DNA from: Bordetella parapertussis
Lineage (GTDB): Bacteria > Pseudomonadota > Gammaproteobacteria > Burkholderiales > Burkholderiaceae_A
Assembly (NCBI GenBank): GCA_945901825.1
Contig: CAMDMC010000003.1
Coordinates: 1-64,000, forward strand
Direction: 5' to 3'
Length of the DNA stretch: 64,000 nucleotides
A model generated the notes under the pieces. It worked only from the letters and a program-made list of their open reading frames with translations, had not been told where the DNA came from and searched no databases. Positions 1-6,598 of the stretch are shown here, piece after piece (the first letter of the stretch is position 1; every line of letters begins with the position of its first letter). Both the position numbers and the translations under genes were made by a program.

Positions 1-793
1 TGACCATCCAGGCCGAGGCGAGAAGATGTAGGTAGTTGGCAAGTGTGGTGGTATTACCCGCATCTTGTAACTGACCCATGACCTTTTGATAAGACAAGAC
101 CTGGCTTGAATACGCGCAGCCCAGTTGCATAAGACTGCGCATGAGGGCGGGCTTGTCTATTCGGGCAAGGTTCATGACATCACGCGAGACAGCCGGCTCC
201 ACAATGGCATCCTGCAGGTAGCGAATCCATCGCTCCGGGGACTGAATGAGCCTCGCCGGGCCGGGGTAGCCGCCAAAGCAAATGTAATCTTCAAAGCGAA
301 AGCCAAAGGCCTCGCGCATCTCAGAAAACGACCAATGCGGAAGTCGAATTAACTCAAACCGCCCTGCCAAGCTTTCGGTGAGTCCGTGTTGCACCAAAAA
401 TTGTGACGAACCCAACAACACCAGATGTATGGGCTGATCTCTGCCCTTTGGCCTCTGATCCCATAGCGCCTTTACAGCCTCCGACCAGCGCGGCACCTTC
501 TGAACCTCTTCCAAAATCAAAACAAACGGCTGCGGCGGTCTTGCAGCCGCTTTGCCCCTGCCGACGGCTGAAGGTGCAGGCGCGAGTCGCGCCATGGCGC
601 GGGCCCACTGCTGGGTGATCCACTGCGTGGTAGGGGCAGTCGGCAGGTCTGCTGCGGCATACAAAACCTGATCGCCCAGCATATCGGCCACATGCTGCAC
701 CAGCGTGGTTTTTCCAACCTGTCGGGGTCCAGCCAGGATCTGAGTAAACTTCGGCGGCTCCTGAAGACGACTTAGCAATAGGCTGGCCTGCAG
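1..793 (-). CDS. AAA ATPase with DUF4143-type C-terminal region (partial, runs off the window)
   Basis: Reading on the minus strand gives one open frame from about 845 down to position 1, so the 3' end lies outside the window. A Walker A loop reads GPRQVGKTTLVQHVAD, followed by a Walker B-like segment FVLILEEVQKV, then LVLLGSSQFLVQ (sensor 1 type) and a winged-helix-like segment (SSQVLSYQKVMGQLQDAG) typical of the AAA_14/DUF4143 family. These proteins are common accessory ATPases of unknown substrate, often near toxin-antitoxin genes. The start is unclear because no ATG precedes the Walker A loop. A strong AAGGAGG lies at 806-812, with an in-frame CTG at 791-793 and TTG at 776-778. The chosen start is provisional. 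Confidence 0.8.
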   Translation of the reverse strand, partial: MQASLLLSRLQEPPKFTQILAGPRQVGKTTLVQHVADMLGDQVLYAAADLPTAPTTQWITQQWARAMARLAPAPSAVGRGKAAARPPQPFVLILEEVQKVPRWSEAVKALWDQRPKGRDQPIHLVLLGSSQFLVQHGLTESLAGRFELIRLPHWSFSEMREAFGFRFEDYICFGGYPGPARLIQSPERWIRYLQDAIVEPAVSRDVMNLARIDKPALMRSLMQLGCAYSSQVLSYQKVMGQLQDAGNTTTLANYLHLLASAWMV

Positions 794-825
794 CCTATGA
801 AAGGGCCTCCTTCGACCAGGATTAG

Positions 826-860
826 CAAGAGGCCAGGCTCTTGGCTAACCTAGCCAAGAG
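826..860. promoter_or_regulatory. Nested inverted repeats upstream of the AAA ATPase
   Basis: CTCTTGGCTA (838-847) and TAGCCAAGAG (851-860) are a perfect 10-base inverted repeat around ACC. The left arm also pairs with CAAGAG at 826-831, so three copies of the same half-site lie in 35 bases. The block sits just 5' of the ribosome-binding site of the minus-strand ATPase gene, which suggests an operator or an RNA hairpin in its leader. No T-run follows on either strand, so a terminator is less likely. Confidence 0.5.
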
Positions 861-922
861 GTGTAGCGTAAGACCGCGGTTTTGCCTTTTTCCGAGGAAA
901 CCCCATCTGGGAATCAAACACC

Positions 923-1156
923 ATGCAAGTAAATATGCTTGATGCAAAGAATCAGCTATCCCGGCTCGTAAAGTCCGCGCTCGCCGGAGAAGAGGTGATC
1001 ATCGCAAGTAATGGTGAGCCGCAGGTTAGGCTTGTTCCATGCACCAGCATGCCTGGCCTTAGGAACAAAGGCGTCTTGGCAGGCAAACTGCATAACGTGG
1101 ACGATGCCTTCACAAAAGATCTTGACGCAGTAGTCACTAAGCTCTTCAAAGCCTAG
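923..1156 (+). CDS. Phd/YefM-family antitoxin, apparently without its toxin
   Basis: A 77-residue protein beginning MQVNMLDAKNQLSRLVKSAL, followed by GEEVIIASNGEPQVRLVP, which is the conserved N-terminal DNA-binding fold of Phd/YefM antitoxins. These repress their own operon and bind a partner toxin (Doc, YoeB or a PIN-domain VapC) through the C-terminal tail. Usually the toxin gene follows within a few bases. Here the next 150 bases hold no PIN, RelE or Fic frame, only a copy of the rlmH 3' end. It therefore looks like an orphan antitoxin whose toxin was lost or replaced when the neighbouring insertion arrived. The family call is firm; the orphan status is an inference. Confidence 0.85.
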   Translation: MQVNMLDAKNQLSRLVKSALAGEEVIIASNGEPQVRLVPCTSMPGLRNKGVLAGKLHNVDDAFTKDLDAVVTKLFKA

Positions 1157-1160
1157 TAAC

Positions 1161-1202
1161 TACTCCCGATGGTAAGGATGCCCCACCAGCAAGGAATACG
1201 CG
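1161..1202 (-). repeat. Displaced second copy of the rlmH 3' end
   Basis: Bases 1161-1202 match 1832-1873 at 39 of 42 positions. Read on the minus strand this copy ends in AYSLLVGHPYHRE and a TAG stop (using base 1160), nearly the same as the C-terminus of the intact RlmH (AHSLLVGHPYHRE). Upstream of the copy the frame is unrelated to rlmH. The two copies flank the ParDE module in the same orientation, as expected for attachment-site-like repeats or a duplicated target. Confidence 0.8.
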
Positions 1203-1276
1203 GCCAGAAACGCGCGCTGTATAGCCTGCGCCATACGGCAATTAACCGAGTTTAAGCACCGGTTTAGTCAAGGCCC

Positions 1277-1297
1277 GTTACAATGTATACAAGTAAC
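1277..1297. promoter_or_regulatory. Palindrome upstream of the ParDE pair (probable autoregulatory operator)
   Basis: GTTAC at 1277-1281 and GTAAC at 1293-1297 are inverted around a central GTATAC palindrome (1285-1290), 15 bases before the antitoxin start. Ribbon-helix-helix antitoxins normally bind such palindromes overlapping their own promoter. Confidence 0.5.
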
Positions 1298-1311
1298 TAC
1301 AAAAAGAGAAA

Positions 1312-1551
1312 ATGATGGAAAGCTCAGTTCTTACCCTTCGCGTCAGCAACAAAACCAAAACCAAGCTAAACAAGCTTGCTGAAGCCACTCAGCGCTCGAA
1401 ATCCTATTTAGCGGCTGAGGCGATTGAACGCTATTTGGAAGTTGAAGCCTGGCAAATTAAGGAAATTAAGCAGGCAGTCAAAGAGGCGGATAACGGTGAT
1501 TTTGTTAGTGACGACGAATTTAAGGAAATAACAAAGAAGTATGCGGGTTAG
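1312..1551 (+). CDS. Ribbon-helix-helix antitoxin (ParD/CopG type)
   Basis: A 79-residue protein with a beta strand SVLTLRVSNKTKTKLNKLAE followed by two helices (RSKSYLAAEAIERYLE), the N-terminal ribbon-helix-helix fold of ParD/RelB-type antitoxins. The acidic C-terminal tail (EADNGDFVSDDEFKEI) would wrap the toxin. The start is ATG at 1312 or the adjacent ATG at 1315. Its last 11 bases overlap the toxin gene, typical of a translationally coupled type II toxin-antitoxin pair. The pair sits between two rlmH 3'-end copies. Confidence 0.85.
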   Translation: MMESSVLTLRVSNKTKTKLNKLAEATQRSKSYLAAEAIERYLEVEAWQIKEIKQAVKEADNGDFVSDDEFKEITKKYAG

Positions 1552-1825
1552 GTGGCTTCGCAGAGCATTAAAAGCACTTATGTCAGCCCATGACCTCATA
1601 GCGAAGGACAACCCTCAGGCCGCTCGTCGGTTTTTTCAGCATGCCCTTGCTAGCGTTGAACAACTGGTGCATCACCCAGAACTCGGTCGCGCCGGAAGAG
1701 TTCCTGGAACCCGAGAATTAGTGCTCTTGAATTACCCGTACGTCATTCCTTACCGGGTAAAGGGCGGTGAGCTTCAAATTCTTCACGTCTTTCACACCGC
1801 ACGTGCCTGGCCCCAAACGTTTTAA
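1541..1825 (+). CDS. ParE/RelE-superfamily toxin
   Basis: A 94-residue protein in the ParE/RelE fold: a basic N-terminus (MRVRWLRRALKALMSAHDLI), the central helix AARRFFQHALASVEQLVHHPELGRAGRVPGTRELVL with the conserved 'LxxxPxxGR' turn, and the C-terminal strands YVIPYRVKGGELQILHVFHTAR. ParE proteins poison DNA gyrase and RelE proteins cleave mRNA on ribosomes. The sequence fits ParE/YoeB-like members, but the target cannot be decided here. It overlaps its antitoxin by 11 bases and ends six bases before the stop codon of the convergent rlmH gene. Confidence 0.85.
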   Translation: MRVRWLRRALKALMSAHDLIAKDNPQAARRFFQHALASVEQLVHHPELGRAGRVPGTRELVLLNYPYVIPYRVKGGELQILHVFHTARAWPQTF

Positions 1826-1830
1826 TGCGC

Positions 1831-2301
1831 TTACTCCCGATGGTACGGATGCCCCACCAGCAAAGAATGCGCGCGATAAAGCTGCTCAGCAAGCAAAAGC
1901 TTGGTAAGTCCATGGGGCAGGGTCATCTCCGATAACTGCAGTGTTGTATGGGCAGCCTCTTTAACCGAGGGTGCAAGGCCGTCGGGCCCTCCAATAATAA
2001 AAGCAATGCAGCCATGGCTCTGCTGCCAGGCCTGAAGCTTCTCAGCAAACTGGGTCGTACGCAGCCCCTGGCCTTTCTCATCAAGCACCACGCGCCACGC
2101 CCCCGCAGGCAGTGCGTTCTCGATGCGCTGGGCCTCAAGGGCCATCATCTGCTCCACGGTTTTCCCGGTCTGCCGGGACTCGGGCTTCACGGTTTTCAGT
2201 TCAAGCGCCCAGTCTTTAGGAAGCCTTTGGAGGTATTGGGCTACACCGTCTTCAAGCCAGGTAGGCTGCCGCGCTGTAACCGCCACAACAAGAAGCCTCA
2301 C
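1831..2301 (-). CDS. rlmH: 23S rRNA (pseudouridine1915-N3)-methyltransferase RlmH
   Basis: RlmH is a SPOUT methyltransferase that uses S-adenosylmethionine to methylate pseudouridine 1915 in helix 69 of 23S rRNA on assembled ribosomes. The 156-residue protein has the family's usual length, the SAM-loop motif FIIGGPDGLAPSV, the knot segment LSEMTLPHGLTKLLLAEQLYRA and the invariant C-terminus HPYHRE. It starts with GTG (2299-2301), overlapping the bioY stop as GTGA, so the two are translationally coupled. Its 3' end is duplicated 671 bases downstream. In staphylococci the 3' end of the orthologous gene is the chromosomal attachment site of SCC elements. Confidence 0.97.
   Translation of the reverse strand: MRLLVVAVTARQPTWLEDGVAQYLQRLPKDWALELKTVKPESRQTGKTVEQMMALEAQRIENALPAGAWRVVLDEKGQGLRTTQFAEKLQAWQQSHGCIAFIIGGPDGLAPSVKEAAHTTLQLSEMTLPHGLTKLLLAEQLYRAHSLLVGHPYHRE
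1832..1873 (-). repeat. Native copy of the duplicated rlmH 3' end
   Basis: This stretch encodes the last residues of the intact RlmH and matches 1161-1202 with three substitutions in 42 bases. Together they bracket about 630 bases carrying the ParDE toxin-antitoxin pair. Confidence 0.8.
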
Positions 2302-2948
2302 CCGACCTTGTCCTTGTCCTTGTCTTCGTCCTCGTCCACATACACGGGCTGACGATGAAGAGCACGTGCGATGCTCGCCGCAATAACCAGCTTAAGAATA
2401 TCGCCAGGAAGAAAGGCAAGGCTTACTGCGGCGGCCTGCTCAAGGGTCATGTTGGCGCGCCAGGCAAGCATGGGAATTCCAAGCGCGTAGATGACCAGAA
2501 CGCCACCCAAAAAGCTTGCCAGTGCAGCGGCAAAGAAGATTGATAGGCCGCGACGCGGCACTCGGTACTTGCGAGAATTCTGGGCAGGCTGAGTAAGACC
2601 CAAATAAACAAGCCCCACCACAAGGGCGCCTGGAATCCAGCCCAGTAAGAAGCCAACCGTTGGACCAAAAAGAACACCCAGACCCCCGCGCCCACCTGAT
2701 AAAAAGGGCGCGCCAAGCAGCACCATAAACAAGAACAACAACACCGACAAAGCCGCAAGCCGTGGCCCAAGCAGAAGTCCCGCAAGCATAACGCCTAAGG
2801 TTTGCACCGTAATGGGCACACCCGCCAAAAAGGGCAGGTCAATACGAGGCACCAGGCCAAACAACGCAATCAGTGCGGCAAACAAGGCCACATTCACAAC
2901 ATCGCGAGTGGAGGTGGTCGGCGGGGGTGAGTTGTTTGGCTCAGCCAC
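2298..2948 (-). CDS. bioY: Biotin transporter BioY (ECF S component)
   Basis: BioY is the membrane substrate-binding subunit of energy-coupling-factor biotin importers and works alone or with an ECF ATPase/T module. The 216-residue protein has about six hydrophobic segments and family signatures such as PITVQTLGVMLAGLLLG and LPFLAGVPIT near residues 35-60. The start is a GTG at 2946-2948. The C-terminus is unusual: after RQPVY it ends in an alternating acidic and basic tail (VDEDEDKDKDKVG) encoded by tandem hexamers. That tail runs into the start of rlmH with a four-base overlap. No ECF ATPase genes lie nearby. Confidence 0.92.
   Translation of the reverse strand: MAEPNNSPPPTTSTRDVVNVALFAALIALFGLVPRIDLPFLAGVPITVQTLGVMLAGLLLGPRLAALSVLLFLFMVLLGAPFLSGGRGGLGVLFGPTVGFLLGWIPGALVVGLVYLGLTQPAQNSRKYRVPRRGLSIFFAAALASFLGGVLVIYALGIPMLAWRANMTLEQAAAVSLAFLPGDILKLVIAASIARALHRQPVYVDEDEDKDKDKVG
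2307..2336 (-). repeat. Five tandem GACRAR hexamers encoding the BioY tail
   Basis: On the minus strand five 6-base units (GAC followed by GAG, GAA or AAG) encode DEDEDKDKDK immediately before the BioY stop and the RlmH start. Gain or loss of units would keep the frame and only change tail length. Confidence 0.8.
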
Positions 2949-2953
2949 TAGGG

Positions 2954-3397
2954 TTAATTGAAGCTGGTCTTAGTCTTAGCGCAGAGCCAAGGGTTAATGA
3001 GCTCGACACCGCAACCCTGAAAATCCTTTTCATTGCGAGTTGCAAGTGCCGCGTTATGAGCCCTTGCAATCGCCGCAATCTGACAGTCAAACGAACTTAT
3101 TGGACGGCCCTCACCTCGCCTTTGGGCCGCGATCAACGCATAGAAACTGGCTGCTTCACGCCCAAAAACTAAAATTCGATCTCTGAAATCTTCTGCAAGA
3201 ATGTCCTCAACGACCCTTGCCAAATGAGTTCGTCTCTTACCGGGCGCAAGCACCGCAAGTCCGTAACGCAACTCCGCCTCACCAACTGTTGTGAAGTAAA
3301 CAGAGGATGCAACTTGAGAAGCGAGCCATGACTCAACATTGCTAGAGGGACTAGGCCGCAGCAATTCAGACACGATATTAGTGTCGAGAACAATCAC
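2954..3397 (-). CDS. fitB: PIN-domain ribonuclease toxin (FitB/VapC family)
   Basis: A 147-residue PIN-domain protein. The first acidic residue is in MIVLDTNIVSELLRP (Asp5), a second in GEAELRYGL, a third in SSFDCQIAAIA and the last in ATRNEKDF, together forming the metal-binding RNase site of VapC toxins. The pattern SELLRP plus IAAIARAHN is characteristic of the FitB subgroup described in Neisseria. Its start overlaps the stop of the antitoxin gene upstream by four bases (ATGA). It is the second complete toxin-antitoxin pair within 3 kb. The family call is firm; its RNA target is unknown. Confidence 0.88.
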   Translation of the reverse strand: MIVLDTNIVSELLRPSPSSNVESWLASQVASSVYFTTVGEAELRYGLAVLAPGKRRTHLARVVEDILAEDFRDRILVFGREAASFYALIAAQRRGEGRPISSFDCQIAAIARAHNAALATRNEKDFQGCGVELINPWLCAKTKTSFN

Positions 3398-3648
3398 CGC
3401 TTTTGAGCAGCCAAAGCGTAAGGCTCGCGAATTTCATCTCGAGGAGGCAAGTCAAGATCAACTCTCGCAGAGGGGTTGAGTCGCTCACGTATAGACGCCG
3501 CAAGATTATTCGGGGCCGAGCGCTCCTCAACGACCCTTCTAAGAATGTCTCGGGCCTCCTCCTCCATTGATCGCCCATGCTCTGCGGCGCGCACCCTTAG
3601 GCGTTGCTTTGTGCTGTCGTCAAGGTTGCGAATCGTAATGCTGGCCAT
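3394..3648 (-). CDS. fitA: FitA-like ribbon-helix-helix antitoxin
   Basis: An 84-residue protein opening MASITIRNLDDSTKQRLRVR and AAEHGRSMEEEARDILRRVV, the Arc-type ribbon-helix-helix DNA-binding motif of FitA/StbC antitoxins. The C-terminal tail (LDLPPRDEIREPYAL) resembles the toxin-binding extension. The gene precedes fitB on the minus strand with a four-base overlap. FitA-FitB complexes bind inverted repeats in their own promoter, and a matching repeat lies 45-73 bases upstream of this start. Confidence 0.88.
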   Translation of the reverse strand: MASITIRNLDDSTKQRLRVRAAEHGRSMEEEARDILRRVVEERSAPNNLAASIRERLNPSARVDLDLPPRDEIREPYALAAQKR

Positions 3649-3692
3649 TGCAAGTCCCTTAAAAGATCTCTCAAACAGGATTCACAAAGTGT

Positions 3693-3721
3693 AATCATTG
3701 ATTTCAATGAATGCAATGATT
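3693..3721. promoter_or_regulatory. Inverted repeat upstream of fitAB (probable operator)
   Basis: AATCATTG (3693-3700) and CAATGATT (3714-3721) form a perfect 8-base inverted repeat with a 13-base spacer. A second nested repeat, CATTGA/TCAATG, sits at 3696-3709. The position upstream of the antitoxin gene and the wide spacing suit binding of a FitAB complex with two antitoxin dimers. Confidence 0.6.
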
Positions 3722-3795
3722 GCTAAGCTCTAAAAATCGTTTTCCGTCGATTAACAGGGGGTAGGTGAATTAAAACAGCCAGAACCCTAGTTCTT

Positions 3796-4203
3796 CTAAG
3801 CACAGCTCATCACAAAACGATGCTGGCACTTCTGGCAGGTGCAGTTCAGCACGCGCTCGAGGCTTTCGGTGTCAAGCCGCTCTTCATCCACCAGAAGGCG
3901 GCCATAGGCCTGGCAGTTCGAGCAGACGGCCTGATTGGCAAGAAGCTCTGCGCGGGCAATAAGGCTTGAAAACTTCAGCCAACAAAGACCGGCTAGAAAA
4001 ACACCAATAAGGCTTGAGGCGAGAGCCGCCAGGCGGTCAAGCGGCCATCCCGGGCCCAGGTTGAAAAACACCTCCAACGCACTTACGCCCAGAATGAGAA
4101 GCAGAACACCAAGGGCCATAAGACCAAAGGCTCGAATAAGTTCGCCCTCGTACCAGTGACGAAAGCCATCTTCATTAATGAGATCTTTTAGAGGCTTCTG
4201 CAT
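3796..4203 (-). CDS. Membrane protein with C-terminal zinc-ribbon-like cysteines
   Basis: Not a family I can name. The 135-residue protein has a short soluble N-terminus (MQKPLKDLINEDGFRHWYEG) and two hydrophobic helices (LMALGVLLLILGVSALEVFF and LAALASSLIGVFLAGLCWL). A cytoplasmic-looking tail carries CSNCQAYG and, about 20 residues later, CTCQKCQHRF, a plausible four-cysteine zinc ribbon. The ATG at 4203 is preferred over an in-frame TTG at 4218, though neither has a clear ribosome-binding site. It is transcribed away from the neighbouring MBL-fold gene. A zinc-ribbon membrane protein could be a sensor or assembly factor, but no function can be assigned. Confidence 0.65.
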   Translation of the reverse strand: MQKPLKDLINEDGFRHWYEGELIRAFGLMALGVLLLILGVSALEVFFNLGPGWPLDRLAALASSLIGVFLAGLCWLKFSSLIARAELLANQAVCSNCQAYGRLLVDEERLDTESLERVLNCTCQKCQHRFVMSCA

Positions 4204-4375
4204 TGCAACATGCAACAAAACGCATAAAGGAGAACAATAGGTGTCATGAAGCGCCTAGGCTCTTGCGCAGCCCTTGGGTACTGATGAAGTCTTAAAGCCA
4301 TCGAAAGTGGATTGATCTAAGGGTGGTTAAGGTAAAAAGCGATAGGCGGTCGATCAACAGGGGAGAAGGCACAGT

Positions 4376-5377
4376 ATGAACAATTTGTTGGGTCTCGCAA
4401 GGGTGCCCGCCCTTAGCCTTATTGCACTTTTTGCCTCCGTCGGGGTTGTACCCGCCTACGGTGCCAATGACGACCTGCCTCCCATGGAGTTGCAGCGTTT
4501 TGGCGAGCATGTCTATGTGGTGCAAGGCCAGGCCGGTCAGGCAAGCTCGGCCAATGCCGGCTTTATCTCCAATGCCGGCGCTGTGGCCACCGGCGAAGGC
4601 CTGGTTGTCTTTGACACCCTGGGCACACCGGCCCTGGGTGCAAAATTCCGAAAACTTATTGAAGAGGCCAGTGGCGAGAAGGTGAAGCTGGTTGTGGTTT
4701 CGCACTACCATGCCGACCATTTCTATGGCATTCAAAGCTTTGTAAGCCCGGACGTGCAGGTCATCGCGCATCCCATGGCCAAGAGCGTGTTTGAAGACTC
4801 CAACACCCAGGCGCGTCTTGAGCAACGGCGCAACGACCTCTTTCCCTGGGTGAACGAGGAGACCCGTCTTGTTCTTGCCCCACGAAAGGCCAAGGTGTCT
4901 GCCAAACAAAACGAAAGCTTTAGGCTTGGCCGCTACACCTTCACGCTTATTGACGGGCTTGGTGCCCATGCACCCGACGACCTGATGATGCGAGTGGAAG
5001 AGCTTGGGCTAGTCTTTGCAGGCGATTTGTTTTTCACAGGCCGTGTGCCCTTCGTGGGCAGCGCTCATCCTGGCCTCTGGCTTAAGGCTTTGAATCGTAT
5101 GGCCGAGAAACCCCCTAGGGTGGCTATTCCAGGCCACGGGAAAATTTCCACTGAACCCCAGACCGATCTTGAGCTCACGCGCCGTTACCTTGACCACTTA
5201 TGGAAAGTCATGACCGAGTCAGTAGCCAACCTTCAGAGTTTTGACGAGGCCTACGCGGGCGCGGACTGGTCGGGTTTTAAAAAGCTACCTGCCTTTGATG
5301 CTGCGAATCGGCTCAATGCCTATGGCGCTTTTCTACATGCCGAACGTGAGGCCCTTACCAAAGAGAAATCTCAATGA
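4376..5377 (+). CDS. Secreted MBL-fold metallo-hydrolase
   Basis: A 333-residue exported protein with an N-terminal signal peptide ending near AYGA (residues 27-30). The metallo-beta-lactamase metal motif HYHADH lies at residues 110-115, with the further ligands in IAHPMA, LVFAGDLFF and AIPGHGKIS. The layout resembles the periplasmic SoxH/quinoprotein-relay group of MBL proteins, some of which sit near sulfur-oxidation genes. The substrate is not known. The last four bases overlap the start of the DUF2189 gene (ATGA), indicating one transcript. Confidence 0.85.
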   Translation: MNNLLGLARVPALSLIALFASVGVVPAYGANDDLPPMELQRFGEHVYVVQGQAGQASSANAGFISNAGAVATGEGLVVFDTLGTPALGAKFRKLIEEASGEKVKLVVVSHYHADHFYGIQSFVSPDVQVIAHPMAKSVFEDSNTQARLEQRRNDLFPWVNEETRLVLAPRKAKVSAKQNESFRLGRYTFTLIDGLGAHAPDDLMMRVEELGLVFAGDLFFTGRVPFVGSAHPGLWLKALNRMAEKPPRVAIPGHGKISTEPQTDLELTRRYLDHLWKVMTESVANLQSFDEAYAGADWSGFKKLPAFDAANRLNAYGAFLHAEREALTKEKSQ

Positions 5378-6150
5378 TTGCCGTCCACGCGAACCTACCC
5401 ATCAGTTCGGCTTTCCGCTGGCTTAAGCAGGGCTGGAACGAGTTCATGTGCAGTGGCATGCGGGCCGCCTATTACGGTGCGTTTTTTGCGCTCATGGGCT
5501 ATGCCATTGGTTACATTTATGGCAGTTTCTGGCAGGCCACCATGGGTGTTACGGCAGGCTTTTTCTTGATAGGTCCCTTCATCTGCTGCGGGGTCTACGA
5601 CCTCTCTAGACAGCGCGACCGCGGCGAGCCCCAAAGCCTGGTCAAAAGCTGGTTTAGCTGGACACGTAACTGGAAATCCATTGCCTTTTTTGCAGCCATG
5701 CTGACCTTCTTTATGGTGATCTGGGCGCGAGTGTCCGTAGTGCTCTTTGCCCTTTTTGCCAGCCACGACTACCCAAGCCTTCAGTCCATGCTCGGCCAAA
5801 TTGTCTCGGTGCAGAACCTTGAGTTCCTGCTGGTCTGGGCGGGTGTTGGCTTTGTCTTTGCAAGCATCGTGTTTGCCATCTCGGTGGTCTCCATGCCCTT
5901 GCTGCTCGATCGCGACGCCGACACCATGATGGCGGTCTTTGCCAGTGTGCGAGCCCTCTGGGCAAATCCAGGTGCCTGCCTCGTCTGGGGCCTTTGTATT
6001 GTGGTGTTGGTGGGGGGAAGCCTACTTGTCTTTATGCCACTACTCATCATCACAGCGCCATGGGTAGGTCATGCCACCTGGGCGGCCTACAAGGCCATGG
6101 TTGGGGACGACGAACCTGACCAAACCCCTTCGCTTGAGCAGCGGGCTTAG
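5374..6150 (+). CDS. DUF2189 (BPSS1780-type) integral membrane protein
   Basis: A 258-residue protein with about six membrane helices. Its N-terminal pattern SAFRWLKQGWNEF and FLIGPFICCGVYDLSRQRDRG, followed by a central LLLDRDADTMMAVFASVRA, fits the DUF2189 family widespread in Beta- and Alphaproteobacteria. No biochemical role is established for the family. It is translationally coupled to the upstream MBL-fold hydrolase and followed by a hairpin terminator at 6197-6220, so the two form a two-gene operon. Confidence 0.8.
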   Translation: MIAVHANLPISSAFRWLKQGWNEFMCSGMRAAYYGAFFALMGYAIGYIYGSFWQATMGVTAGFFLIGPFICCGVYDLSRQRDRGEPQSLVKSWFSWTRNWKSIAFFAAMLTFFMVIWARVSVVLFALFASHDYPSLQSMLGQIVSVQNLEFLLVWAGVGFVFASIVFAISVVSMPLLLDRDADTMMAVFASVRALWANPGACLVWGLCIVVLVGGSLLVFMPLLIITAPWVGHATWAAYKAMVGDDEPDQTPSLEQRA

Positions 6151-6196
6151 AGCGCTGCGGTGGTACTCGCTCTAGTCAAGCCTTGAAGGGCCTCTT

Positions 6197-6220
6197 TTTA
6201 GGGCAACCCTAAAGATTTTT
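6197..6220 (+). terminator. Rho-independent terminator after the DUF2189 gene
   Basis: TTTAGGG and CCCTAAA form a seven-base stem with a CAA loop (6197-6213), followed by GATTTTT. This is the right place to end the MBL-fold/DUF2189 transcript before the lipoprotein gene. Confidence 0.65.
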
Positions 6221-6265
6221 GTCTTTTATCCGACTCTCCTTTCAATACTTCTTGGGAGTCTCATA

Positions 6266-6598
6266 ATGGCATTCCGTCGCTCTTTCGCCGCGCTAGTCCT
6301 GTGCATTGGTGCTGCCAGCCTTACGGGCTGCGCCAATACGGGCGTTCAGTCTCAAACCGGTGCCGCACTTTTCTTCCAATCAAACGCCGAGGCAGTAACC
6401 GCCACTGGACTACCTACAGGCCCTAAGCGAGGAGTAAGCTGCTCGCAGAATTACTTAGGAGCAGCAACACTGGGTGATGCCTCGATTGAGGCTGCCAAAC
6501 AAAGCGCTGGTATTTCAACCGTTACTTCAGTCGATCGTTACTACCACCGTATCCTTACCTTCTACGGGCAGCTCTGCACGGTCGTCACCGGTCATTGA
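6266..6598 (+). CDS. TRL-like small lipoprotein
   Basis: A 110-residue protein with a lipoprotein signal peptide (lipobox LTGC, Cys22). The mature part has the TRL-like pattern: GVSCSQNYLGAATLGDASIE, then a helix AAKQSAGISTVTSVD and a closing LTFYGQLCTVVTGH. Such proteins are anchored in the envelope and their function is unknown. The last 72 bases overlap the 3' end of the TauE/SafE gene on the opposite strand, an unusually long convergent overlap. Confidence 0.8.
   Translation: MAFRRSFAALVLCIGAASLTGCANTGVQSQTGAALFFQSNAEAVTATGLPTGPKRGVSCSQNYLGAATLGDASIEAAKQSAGISTVTSVDRYYHRILTFYGQLCTVVTGH

Noticed and set aside
4292..4969. Minus-strand open frame of 225 residues opposite the MBL-fold gene
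   Set aside because: It is a shadow of the strongly supported MBL-fold gene and has no recognisable domain.
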